Origin: Bacteroidales bacterium
GTDB taxonomy: Bacteria > Bacteroidota > Bacteroidia > Bacteroidales > Bacteroidaceae
Assembly (NCBI GenBank): GCA_004557035.1
Contig: SFFB01000010.1
Span: 42,174 to 106,173 of the forward strand
DNA length: 64,000 nt
Reading direction: 5' to 3'
Positions 42,618 through 50,603 of this stretch are shown here, piece after piece; position 1 is the stretch's first letter; each line of letters opens with the position of its first letter. The position numbers and the translations under genes were made by a program. The notes beneath the pieces are model-generated. The model worked only from the letters and a program-made list of their open reading frames with translations, was not told the DNA's origin and searched no databases.

Positions 42618-43211
42618 ATGATGAAACGCGTAGCCCTCTTCGGCGGTTCATTCAACCCCATCCACCTCGGCCACCTCGCTCTGGCACGTGAAGTCGTCAG
42701 TCGGGGCTTGGCCGATGAAACGTGGCTGATGGTTTCGCCCCACAATCCGCTAAAACCCTCGGCCGACCTGCTCGACGAAACCCTGCGTTTTGAGATGGCC
42801 CGCATTGCCACCGCCGACCAACCGGCCGTCAGGGCGAGTGATTTCGAGATCAGCCTGCCACGTCCCTCTTTCACGTGGCGCACCCTCGAGGCCCTTCGTC
42901 TCAGCCATCCCGACACACAGTTCGCCCTGCTTGTCGGCGCCGATAACTGGGCCTGTTTCAATCGCTGGGCACACTATGAAGAGATACTCCAATCCACTCC
43001 TATAATCATTTATCCCCGAGAGGGTTATGAGATTGAAGAAATCAATCTTCCGGCCGGCGTAACCTTGCTCAACCCCGAACGGCTCTATCCTTTTAGCTCC
43101 ACCGACATTCGCCGCGCATTCCGTGAGGGTGCTGACGTCAGCCGTATGTTGCCCCCTGCAGTCGAGGCGTTCATTCGTCGCCGAGGGTTGTATGGGGCAC
43201 GGCCGAGTTGA
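42618..43211 (+). CDS. nadD: Nicotinate-nucleotide adenylyltransferase
   Basis: Adenylates nicotinate mononucleotide to deamido-NAD. It has 197 residues. ALFGGSFNPIHLGHLALA gives the nucleotidyltransferase GxFxPxHxGH signature, and LYPFSSTDIRRAFREG the ISSTxIR motif (here FSSTDIR). MMKR leaves two adjacent start choices. Last gene of the run from 36.1 kb. With pncC at 11 kb it gives two NAD-cycle enzymes in the window. Confidence 0.95.
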   Translation: MMKRVALFGGSFNPIHLGHLALAREVVSRGLADETWLMVSPHNPLKPSADLLDETLRFEMARIATADQPAVRASDFEISLPRPSFTWRTLEALRLSHPDTQFALLVGADNWACFNRWAHYEEILQSTPIIIYPREGYEIEEINLPAGVTLLNPERLYPFSSTDIRRAFREGADVSRMLPPAVEAFIRRRGLYGARPS

Positions 43212-43230
43212 TTTTTTTGATTGTTGGTTT

Positions 43231-43270
43231 GGTAGGGAGTTCGGAGTTGAGTTTGAAATTTGATTGCTTG
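43231..43270 (+). repeat. Direct repeat, left of fic
   Basis: GGTAGGGAGTTCGGAGTTGA followed by GTTTGAAATTTGATTGCTTG. A second copy at 44490-44529 differs at three of 40 positions. Confidence 0.85.
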
Positions 43271-43463
43271 GCCGTATACAAATAGCACAAACAATCTCAA
43301 TTTCAATCCCCTTCCCGCCTTTCCCTCCACCGCTCTTACGTCTTTACAAACTTTGCGCAAAACTGTGCAACTCTACATTCAAAGCGGCTAAGCCGTTGGG
43401 CGATAAAATGATGGATGATGTAGAGTCGCGCCGACAAACCGTGCACAAACGCTGCACAACCCA

Positions 43464-44345
43464 TCAATATTTAATTTTGAAATAATCCAACAACACCCGG
43501 AAATGATCTTGTGCCGTCAGGCAGGTGTCGCGCAGGAAACCATTGACGTGCCCCCATTCCTGAAGGCCGCGATAGTAGTACAGACGCAATTCTTCGGTGA
43601 TGATGAATGGCACAATGCCGCTTTGCAGACATTGCCAGAGCAATAGTAACCTACCTACACGACCGTTGCCGTCTTGAAAGGGATGGATGCGTTCGAAGAT
43701 GACGTGGAAGTTCAGAATATCGTCAAACGCCACCTTTTTGATGGCGTTGTAATCGTTCACCAAAACTTTCATACGTCCCTGAACGTCTTGCGGCAGCGCA
43801 GTCTCTTTACCGCCCACTTCGTTGGGCATTCGTTTGTAGTCGCCAACGGCAAACCATGACCTTTGGCTGTCTGACGTATTCGTCTTGAGGATGGCGTGCA
43901 GTTGCTTGATATGTGCTTCAGTGATTTTGTCTGTTGCATGGTCAATCACATAGTCGATGCAACGAAAATGATTGACGGTCTCCATGATGTCATCCACCGA
44001 AGTGCTCTCATTGGTAACGCCCAGTGTGTTGGTTTCGAAGATAAAGCGCGTCTGTTCCTCGCTCAATCGGCTGCCCTCAATGTGGTTAGAGTTGTAGGTC
44101 AGGTCAATCTGAGTACGATGATAGATGCCTCCTTTCAGTCCGGCCTCCTTCTCTTCGCGCAAACGACCCAGCAGAGGCGACAACTTCTTTTTCCCTTTCT
44201 TGGGCAATTCGGCATCTGCAGGGATGCTCCATGTCTTTCCGGTCAAGAATGCACCATCAATTTTCCCCTCAGCGCAATAATGACGAGCGGTGCGTTTGCT
44301 GATGCCATATTTTTCGGCAAACTGAATGACAGATATATACTCCAT
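43464..44345 (-). CDS. Fic-domain protein (class II, self-inhibited) with N-terminal HTH
   Basis: A 293-residue Fic protein, expected to AMPylate (or otherwise modify) a target protein. The core motif HPFQDGNGR is at 221-229. The inhibitory helix SNHIEG (86-91) lies N-terminal to the core, which marks class II and means activity is held off by Glu90. Residues 1-40 (YISVIQFAEKYGISKRTARH) look like an excisionase/MerR-type helix-turn-helix, so it may bind its own operator. The gene stands alone in reverse orientation to its neighbours, is less GC-rich, and is bracketed by 40-bp direct repeats, all consistent with lateral gain. No separate antitoxin gene is seen. Confidence 0.92.
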   Translation of the reverse strand: MEYISVIQFAEKYGISKRTARHYCAEGKIDGAFLTGKTWSIPADAELPKKGKKKLSPLLGRLREEKEAGLKGGIYHRTQIDLTYNSNHIEGSRLSEEQTRFIFETNTLGVTNESTSVDDIMETVNHFRCIDYVIDHATDKITEAHIKQLHAILKTNTSDSQRSWFAVGDYKRMPNEVGGKETALPQDVQGRMKVLVNDYNAIKKVAFDDILNFHVIFERIHPFQDGNGRVGRLLLLWQCLQSGIVPFIITEELRLYYYRGLQEWGHVNGFLRDTCLTAQDHFRVLLDYFKIKY

Positions 44346-44394
44346 AGTTCACACAGACAATCTTTATCGGCAAGGTTATGCTTAATTTCAAGCG

Positions 44395-44429
44395 CAAAGA
44401 TATCAATTTTTGCCGATATCGGCAAAAAT
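44395..44429 (-). promoter_or_regulatory. Promoter and palindromic operator of fic
   Basis: Minus strand: TTTG (44423-44426), 20-base spacer, TATCTTTG (44395-44402). A perfect 24-bp palindrome centred on CCGATATCGG (arms ATTTTTGCCGAT, 44406-44429) covers the -33 box and most of the spacer. A further half-site TATCGGCAA lies at 44366-44374, downstream of the start of transcription. This is a typical repressor arrangement. Confidence 0.8.
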
Positions 44430-44489
44430 GCAGGGAGTGACGTGTTTGTTTTAATCCATATTTTGTCGCGGGGTATGTCGGATTGGTCA

Positions 44490-44529
44490 GGTAGGGAGTT
44501 TGGAGTCGAGTTTGAAATTTGATTGGTTG
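44490..44529 (+). repeat. Direct repeat, right of fic
   Basis: Same orientation as the copy at 43231; GGTAGGGAGTTTGGAGTCGA then GTTTGAAATTTGATTGGTTG. The two copies enclose fic and its promoter, 1.26 kb apart. Confidence 0.85.
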
Positions 44530-44536
44530 TTTTTTT

Positions 44537-44786
44537 GCGGCCAAGCAAGCCCTGAAGGGGCGTAACATATCAGCCCAGGTCGTCAGGCCTGGGTATACGA
44601 TGTGCGCTAATATTCCGGCCTGTAAGGTCGGCACACTAAACGTTTAATGATCAATGTGTTATTTCAAGCATGCTTTCCCCTTAATGTGCCGACCTTACAG
44701 GCCGGAGATTAGAGGGATAATCCACAACCCAGGCCTACGACCTGGGCTGATATGTTGCGCCCTTTCAGGGCTTGCCGTGCCGCTCA
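44537..44786. repeat. Nested palindromic element, copy C
   Basis: Same order of arms as copy B: GCCCTGAAGGGGC, CCCAGGTCGTCAGGCCTGGG, CCGGCCTGTAAGGTCGGCACA, centre, TGTGCCGACCTTACAGGCCGG, CCCAGGCCTACGACCTGGG, GCCCTTTCAGGGC. Edges are GCGGCCAAGCAAG and CTTGCCGTGCCGC. Confidence 0.9.
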
Positions 44787-44853
44787 AATAAATCATATTT
44801 TGAGCATCCAATCTTTATGGGCTTGCTCATTGGCCTCTTCCTACCCCAATTTT

Positions 44854-44946
44854 CACCTTTTCCCCAATCACCCGGTCACGGGCCTGTATCGCATTGAGCA
44901 TTAGTGCTTTGCTGTGATTGGACGTTTCCGTCACGCTCAATCACAC
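44854..44946 (-). repeat. ~92-bp repeat, copy 1 (inverted partner of 53.1 kb)
   Basis: On the minus strand: GATTGAGCGTGACGGAAACG, TCCAATCACAGCAA, TCAATGCGATACAGGCC, GTGATTGGGGAAAAGG. GTGATTG and CAATCAC can pair around the first block. Confidence 0.8.
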
Positions 44947-45071
44947 CGGGCTGGCATCTGCTCTTTATTCTCTCTGTGCATAAACGGCCCAAAAGCACGG
45001 GAAGAACGGCAAAAATGGTGTTTTTTTAGATATTTAACGCTGGCTTTTAGTTAAATGGTATAAACAATTCA

Positions 45072-45079
45072 TAACTTTG
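45072..45079 (+). promoter_or_regulatory. -7 box of the secreted-protein gene
   Basis: TAACTTTG, exact consensus, about 160 bases upstream of the ATG at 45239. The -33 element is at best TTTA/TTTT with a 22-base spacer. Confidence 0.45.
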
Positions 45080-45238
45080 TGCCATTAAATATATCACGAG
45101 CTAATCACTTATTTATTTTGAAATGTCGCCGAGGAGGCCCCGAGCCTTCTCTGCCATTGAGCGTACCATTCTGTCTTAAACAACCTATTTATCAAATAAA
45201 TAACCATTTATTCAAACTTAAAAATCAGTACTTTTACA

Positions 45239-48200
45239 ATGAAAAGACTCAAACTTTTCGCAGGATTGGTTGCTGCCCTTTTCGTGACAGCACCTGTCGC
45301 AACTGATGCGCAGCGCCAATTCGTCGCATCGGATGCACCTACTGGCGATACTTGGGCTGCCAATACCCATTGGTATCAGATGAAAATGAAAAACGGGGGG
45401 TGATTTCTCTCTCTAACACCACAAAACTTGGTAGACTTAAGGCTAATGGCAGTGCCACGGCCGAGATTTCCGACATGACTGCCCTTTGGGCTTTTGTGGG
45501 TAGTGAAGAGGCCGGCTACAAAATTTATAATATGGCAGCCGGCCCGAATGTGGTGATGGGCTTGACCGGGAGTGAGGCTGAAGCGAGAGTTGAAATGTAT
45601 GCTTCGGATTGTTCAGATGAAAATGTAAAAACTACTTTCATTCGTCACGATTCGTCGGTCGATAATAATACTCGTGAGGGTTTTGCCATTGAGGGCAATA
45701 ATGCGTTGAACAATAGAGGCGGCTTTTTGGCCCTTTGGAATACAAGTGTGGCATGGTCTGACCCAGGTTCAGCTTTAATAATTACCGAAGTTTCCGATTT
45801 GTCTGGCATCGATTATGCTACCTCGTTCACAAGATACAGAGACATGGTGGCTACTTTGACGCAGTATTTTGGCTTTACGACCTCAGACGCTGAGTATTCC
45901 ACCAAATTAGCCGCTATTAAAAATGCCACTCTTTCAGACGTCACAGCTGCGGGATACAACGCAGCTGTCAGCGCAATCAATACGAACCACCAAGCCGTGG
46001 CTCGCTCGCTTAGAGCGTTGAACAATACGAAATGGTTGATTAACTGTGCCGGCCGTTCATCATATCCTTATATGTTTATCAATGATGATTACAAGCCTTA
46101 TGGTAAAACAGACAAAGGTCCGGAAAGCGTATGGACCCTACAGTCAGCCGGACACAACAGCTTTTATCTCTACAACGAATATATGGATCGCTATTTGGGC
46201 TTTGTGGATAATGATCAGGTCATATTACCCACAACCCAAACACCTTCTGTCTCGTTTAACATTCTCACGCAGTCTGATGGAACAAATGCCTTGTTTGATG
46301 AGTCACGCGAATTGACTGGCTGGGCCCACTATTGTGTGCACGTAGAAGGCTGGTATGGTCAGGTCGTTAGATGGGCAGAAGATGCCGATCCTTCGCACTT
46401 TACGTTTGAAGCCCCCACTTCCGATTTAGATGTAGTTTATAAAGACGTCACTTTCAACTACAATGTTTCTGATGGCAAAACCGGTTTTTCTGAAGCACGA
46501 AACGTTAAAGTTGGTCGTACTGTTGCAAGTCAAGCCTCGCTCTTTGGCTATACGCTTTCTGCAGAAGGCCGTATTGAGAGCGGCACCGATGTTTACGCTG
46601 TCAATTGCTCAGACGATATGGCTTCAGCCAATCCCGTGATGCTCAAAGTTGCAAACAACAAATTTGTCTATGTATTGGACAGTGACGATGCAACGACCAA
46701 GACCAATGGCTCATTCCTCAATGCTACATTGTCAGGCAAAGGCCAATTCTTGATTTCCCGAGTTGCCGGCTCCAATCTCCATACCATCCAGCGTGCCGAC
46801 AACAATAAATATCTCACGGCAGCAAGTGCCAACAATCAGACGCTGGGTACATGGGAAACCGCTGCCAGCCCCTGGACGGAAGGTACCGGCGCCACCTCTT
46901 ATTTCCGCCTGCCTCAAAACGGCGATGGCTTTAGCATCCAGCATCCCGGCAACGCTCAGGCTAATATGGGTAATCACGTTGACCAAAAGTTAGGCTTTTG
47001 GACTGGAGCTGGAAGCCCGACTCACGTGGCCTCGCGCATTTATATTAAAGACATCAAAACAGAAGCCTTGGCTTATATCCCCACAATTACCAAAAACGGT
47101 GAAGGCAAGGTGAACTATGCTACCTCCGACGACCAAGCCACGACCATCAATGGTATTGAGACCGTGACGATGGAAAACCTTAAGACCATCGTGGGCGCCG
47201 TGTGCAACTTCAACGCTGCTGTGGGTTCGAACAAGTATTACCAGATTGTGTTCGACCGCAAATCTGTAGTTATGGGCAACGAAGCCGCTTACGCCAATGC
47301 CGATGGCAACGTCTCTGAACAAGACGATGCCCGCACTGTCTATACCTTGACTTCAGAAGAATTGAATGGCGGCAATCTGCTTTCTACGCTTTGGCAGTTT
47401 GAAACCGCAGCCGACGGAACAACCTATATCAAGAACGCCAACACAGGCTTCTATGTAGGTAATGTCTATGGTGGTACGCTCTGTACTACTAAACAGCAAA
47501 CTAACGGCCGTCCCTACCTCTTCATTCCCGCCAACGACGGTGTTTGGGTAGTAAGAGACCCGCAGGTAACGAATAATATGTATAATCTCAACAGTTATTA
47601 TAATCCTGATGCACAGACGCCTAACTTGAACCGCAGTATTGGCTATTGGACCGGCGACTTCTCAGACGGCGGCAACACCTTTGCCGTCAAAGAGGTGACT
47701 TCAATCCCCGTGACCATCACCTCCGTGGGCTACGCCACGCTCAACCTGCCGATGGCTGTGGAAATTGCCTCAGACGTCAAGGCCTATTATGGTGCCAAAG
47801 ACAACACCAGCACCATCACGCTGGCTGAAATCAGCGGCAATGTCATCCCGGCCAATACGCCCGTCATCCTCGTGGCCCAAAACACGCTGAGCGAAGCCAC
47901 ACAGTTCAACTTCAACATCTCTTACACCGACGCCGGCACCGCGCCCGAGTCTAACGCCCTGACCGGCACCACCTGCAAACAAAAGATGAATGCCGGCGCA
48001 GGCGTGTATGTGCTCAAAAATGGTAATTCCGGCATCGGCTTCTACCGCGTAGATAGCACCACCGACCTCACCATCGGCGCCAACAAAGCCTACTACGGCA
48101 ATGCCAACGGCAGCACCGAAGTGGTACGCTTCGACTTCGGAGGCACCACCGCCATCGAAGGAGCTCCGACGCTCAAGGCCGACGACGCCACACTCTACGA

Positions 48201-48279
48201 CCTCAACGGCCGCCGCGTGATCTATCCCACCACTGGCGTCTATGTGAAGGCCAACGGCGAGAAAGTGTTCGTAAAATAA
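45239..48279 (+). pseudogene. Large secreted surface protein interrupted at a G6 tract
   Basis: The ATG at 45239 encodes a signal peptide (MKRLKLFAGLVAALFVTAPV) and about 35 more residues, then meets TGA at 45401 directly after GGGGGG (45395-45400). One extra G would join HWYQMKMKNGG to VISLSNTTKLG and restore a 1013-residue protein ending at 48279. The protein has several WYQ/YLTA-type beta segments, no recognised catalytic motif, and a C-terminal module (from about 47700) of a kind common in Bacteroidales secreted proteins (VTITSVGYATLNLPMAVEI). The tail is LYDLNGRRVIYPTTGVYV then KVFVK, like that of the SGNH protein. It may be phase-variable, a recent pseudogene, or a sequencing error. GC rises in the last 600 bp. 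Confidence 0.75.
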
Positions 48280-48314
48280 TGGTTCATATAAAACGACAAA
48301 CGACAAACGACACA

Positions 48315-48503
48315 ATGAAAAAGCAATATATCACTCCTGCCAGCGCAGCGGTAAGCCTCTTTGTGGAAGCCCCTTTGGCAGACTCTTTCGGCAAATATGA
48401 AAGCGACAAAGACGGCGAAGGCAACACCACGACCACCGGTGCCTCCGACGGTCTGACCAATCGCCGCGACAGCGAATGGAACAGTGCGCTCTGGGACAAT
48501 TAA
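48315..48503 (+). CDS. Small 62-residue protein downstream of the secreted protein
   Basis: MKKQYITPASAAVSLFVEAP begins a 62-residue product with a Ser/Asp/Thr/Gly-rich middle and the end SALWDN. There is no clear signal peptide or membrane helix. It starts 35 bp after the secreted-protein stop and ends 23 bp before a strong terminator, so it is almost certainly co-transcribed. I recall short Bacteroidales proteins starting MKK-YI-P beside surface-protein genes, but no function is known to me. Possibilities include a secreted or processed peptide or an accessory of the large protein; none is shown by the sequence. Confidence 0.7.
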   Translation: MKKQYITPASAAVSLFVEAPLADSFGKYESDKDGEGNTTTTGASDGLTNRRDSEWNSALWDN

Positions 48504-48526
48504 ACCTCAGATAAATCCAGTCTTGT

Positions 48527-48573
48527 GCCGGGCCGCCCGACGATATCATGAGTCGTGGCGGCCCGGCTTTTTG
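48527..48573 (+). terminator. Terminator after the small protein
   Basis: GCCGGGCCGCC pairs with GGCGGCCCGGC; the loop carries CGACGA/TCGT-type pairing, and TTTTTGTTTT follows. Confidence 0.85.
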
Positions 48574-48734
48574 TTTTCCGCTTCGTCCGTCCCGTTTGCG
48601 GCAGTTCAAAAAGAGGGTGGAGGGTGACCATAAAAGTTTGGAAAATGTCGACACGGCCGTTCCGTAGGGCCCGGAAGCGGCAAAAAAATCGCCGAAAGGC
48701 CTTCGCAGAAACCATATATAGGGAAAATACGTAC

Positions 48735-48885
48735 GCGCATAAGGACAGCAGCTGCGGGAATAAGCCCGGAAATTTCTCTCCTTATTCCCGTAAGTGATTG
48801 AAAATGAACAAGAGAGGCCCCGTTGAGGCCCCTCTCTCCCTTCGTTACCCTAAAGATAACCACCGGGCGGCAAAAAGAAAAAGAC
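48735..48885 (+). repeat. TTATTCCCGT/hairpin intergenic repeat, copy 4
   Basis: CGGGAATAAG pairs with CTTATTCCCG (48759-48790). Then come the hairpin AGAGAGGCC...GGCCCCTCTCT and AAAGATAACCAC. Most complete copy of the family. Confidence 0.75.
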
Positions 48886-48973
48886 AAGGCGGGGAGGAGA
48901 GGGGCGTTTGAAACAGGATTTGTTTGTAATAGAGCGGCCGAGCAAGGTAATTAAGCGGCCGAGCAAGGTAATT

Positions 48974-49223
48974 AAGCGGCCGAGCAAGCCCTGAAAGGGC
49001 GCAACATTTTAGCCCAGGTCGTTAGGCCTGGGTATACGATATGCGCTATAATTCCGGCCTGTAAGGTCGGCACATCAAGCGTTTAATTATCAATATGTTA
49101 TGTAAATTATTTATTCCCGTGATGTGCCGACCATACAGGCCGGAGATTAGAGGAACAATCCATAGCCCAGGCCTAACGCCTGGGCTATTATGTTACGCCC
49201 CTACAGGGCTTGCAGGAGCGCTC
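48974..49223. repeat. Nested palindromic element, copy D
   Basis: GCCCTGAAAGGGC, CCCAGGTCGTTAGGCCTGGG, CCGGCCTGTAAGGTCGGCACA, centre, TGTGCCGACCATACAGGCCGG, CCCAGGCCTAACGCCTGGG, GCCCCTACAGGGC. The left edge GCGGCCGAGCAAG is preceded by two further tandem edge copies. Confidence 0.9.
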
Positions 49224-49328
49224 AAAAACAGTTTTTTTGAATACCCTACCTTGCAGGGCTTACAAGTTGCTCCGCCGCCTATTCGCCCCCTTTCGCGCAG
49301 TGCTCGCCTATTTTTATGGCCTTCGTGC

Positions 49329-49359
49329 TTTGCCTTTTCAAAACTTATTATCAAATTTG
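49329..49359 (+). promoter_or_regulatory. Possible promoter of the gal genes
   Basis: TTTG (49329-49332), 19-base spacer, CAAATTTG (49352-49359), one mismatch to TAnnTTTG, 25 bases before the galM ATG. Confidence 0.4.
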
Positions 49360-49384
49360 CGAGAGATACTAAAGCCTTAAAACT

Positions 49385-50470
49385 ATGGAACACGCAACGA
49401 AAGCCCTCAGCGGGCTCAAAAAAGAAGATTTTCAGAAGGTTATTAACGGCAAAGAGACCGACCTGTTTTTCCTGACCAACGATAACGGCATGGAAGTGGC
49501 CATCACGAACTATGGCGGAGCCATCGTGGCCATCATGGTGCCCGACCGAGACGGCAACGTGGCCAACGTCATTCAGGGACACGATAACATCGATGATTGC
49601 ATCAACTCGCCCGAACCCTTCCTCTCCACCCTCGTGGGACGATATGGCAACCGCATCTGCAAAGGTTGCTTCACGCTCAACGGCAAAGAATATCACCTGG
49701 CCATCAACAACGGACCCAACCACCTGCACGGTGGCCCAACGGGCTTCCACGCCAGAGTGTGGGACGCTGAACAAATCAATGAAAGTTCGCTCGTATTGCG
49801 CTACGTTTCAGCATATTATGAAGAAGGTTTTCCCGGCGAATTGTCGATGACGGTGATGTATTCGCTCAGCGACGACAACGAACTCAAAATCGACTATAAG
49901 GGCACGACCAACAAGAAGACCATTGTCAACATGACGAGCCACGGTTTCTTCTCGCTTGCAGGTATTGCCAACCCCACGCCATCGGCCGAAAACGTGATTT
50001 GCCAAATCAACGCCGACTTTTACATCCCCATCGACGAAAACTCTATCCCCACAGGCGAAATTCGCAGCGTGAAAGGCACACCGTTTGACTTCACCGAGCC
50101 TCACGCCGTGGGCGAGCGCATCGATGCCGACGACGAGCAGATTAAAAACGGCGCAGGCTATGACCACTGCTTCGTACTCAATAAACGCGAACCCGGCGAA
50201 CTGACTTTTGCTGCCAAAATCACCGAACCCGTGAGCGGCCGCACCATGGAAGTCTACACCACCGAGCCCGGCGTGCAGTTTTATTCAGACAACTGGGCCG
50301 ACGGCTACAAAGGCCAGCACGGTGCCACCTTCCCCCGTCGCTCAGCTCTCTGCTTCGAGGCACAGCATTTCCCCGACAGTCCCAACCGCGCCTATTTCCC
50401 GCCCGTGGTGTTGAAACCCGGACAGGTTTATACGCAAAAGACCATCTATAAGTTCGGCGTGGCCGAATGA
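49385..50470 (+). CDS. galM: Aldose 1-epimerase (galactose mutarotase)
   Basis: Interconverts beta- and alpha-galactose so that GalK can act. It has 361 residues. The substrate His lies in NGPNHLHGGPTGFH, the catalytic-acid His in MTSHGFFSLAG (more usually TNHxYFNLAG) and the catalytic Glu near the end in LCFEAQHFPDSPN. GAGYDHCFVL is another family signature. No signal peptide, so cytoplasmic. First gene of galM-permease-galK. Confidence 0.93.
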   Translation: MEHATKALSGLKKEDFQKVINGKETDLFFLTNDNGMEVAITNYGGAIVAIMVPDRDGNVANVIQGHDNIDDCINSPEPFLSTLVGRYGNRICKGCFTLNGKEYHLAINNGPNHLHGGPTGFHARVWDAEQINESSLVLRYVSAYYEEGFPGELSMTVMYSLSDDNELKIDYKGTTNKKTIVNMTSHGFFSLAGIANPTPSAENVICQINADFYIPIDENSIPTGEIRSVKGTPFDFTEPHAVGERIDADDEQIKNGAGYDHCFVLNKREPGELTFAAKITEPVSGRTMEVYTTEPGVQFYSDNWADGYKGQHGATFPRRSALCFEAQHFPDSPNRAYFPPVVLKPGQVYTQKTIYKFGVAE

Positions 50471-50478
50471 CCCACACA

Positions 50479-50537
50479 GGCGGAAGACGGCCTGCCCACT
50501 CACCCGCGAGGCAGACGGCCTTCCGCCGCAGTGTTTT
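50479..50537 (+). terminator. Hairpin with T-run between galM and the permease gene
   Basis: GGCGGAAG pairs with CTTCCGCC, with inner TGCC/GGCA, followed after a few bases by T6. It may partly terminate after galM or adjust expression of the downstream genes. Confidence 0.6.
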
Positions 50538-50603
50538 TTGTCAACCCCTAATACCATCGGAATTTTTAATCCAAATCTTTACAAATAATAACCTTAAATT
50601 ATC

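Larger units (their letters stand above)
44346..45238. other. Repeat-rich intergenic region, fic to secreted protein
   Basis: No gene. In order: fic promoter/operator, direct repeat, palindromic element C (44537-44786), inverted-pair repeat copy 1 (44854-44946), then a promoter-like region before the secreted-protein gene. Confidence 0.7.
48574..49384. other. Repeat-filled region before galM
   Basis: No gene. It holds repeat copy 4 of the TTATTCCCGT family (48735-48885), a short tandem GCGGCCGAGCAAGGTAATTA (two units plus a partial third, 48933-48985), palindromic element D (48974-49223) and the galM upstream region. Short open frames through element D are artefacts of its palindromes. Confidence 0.65.

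Noticed and set aside
45079..45306. 75-codon frame overlapping the signal peptide of the secreted protein
   Set aside because: The other frame gives a proper signal peptide from 45239; this one has none and lacks a start context.
45395..45403. Programmed ribosomal frameshift at GGGGGG-TGA
   Set aside because: No slippery heptamer of the usual X-XXY-YYZ type or obvious downstream pseudoknot. A length change of the tract or true inactivation is simpler, so it is kept as a phase-variation hypothesis.
48974..49223. CRISPR-like array
   Set aside because: The repeats are inverted arms of one palindrome, not regularly spaced direct repeats, and no cas gene is present.
49095..49475. 126-codon frame through palindromic element D into galM
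   Set aside because: The N-terminal half is translated palindrome (LPALQGL-type artefacts). The rest is out of frame with galM.
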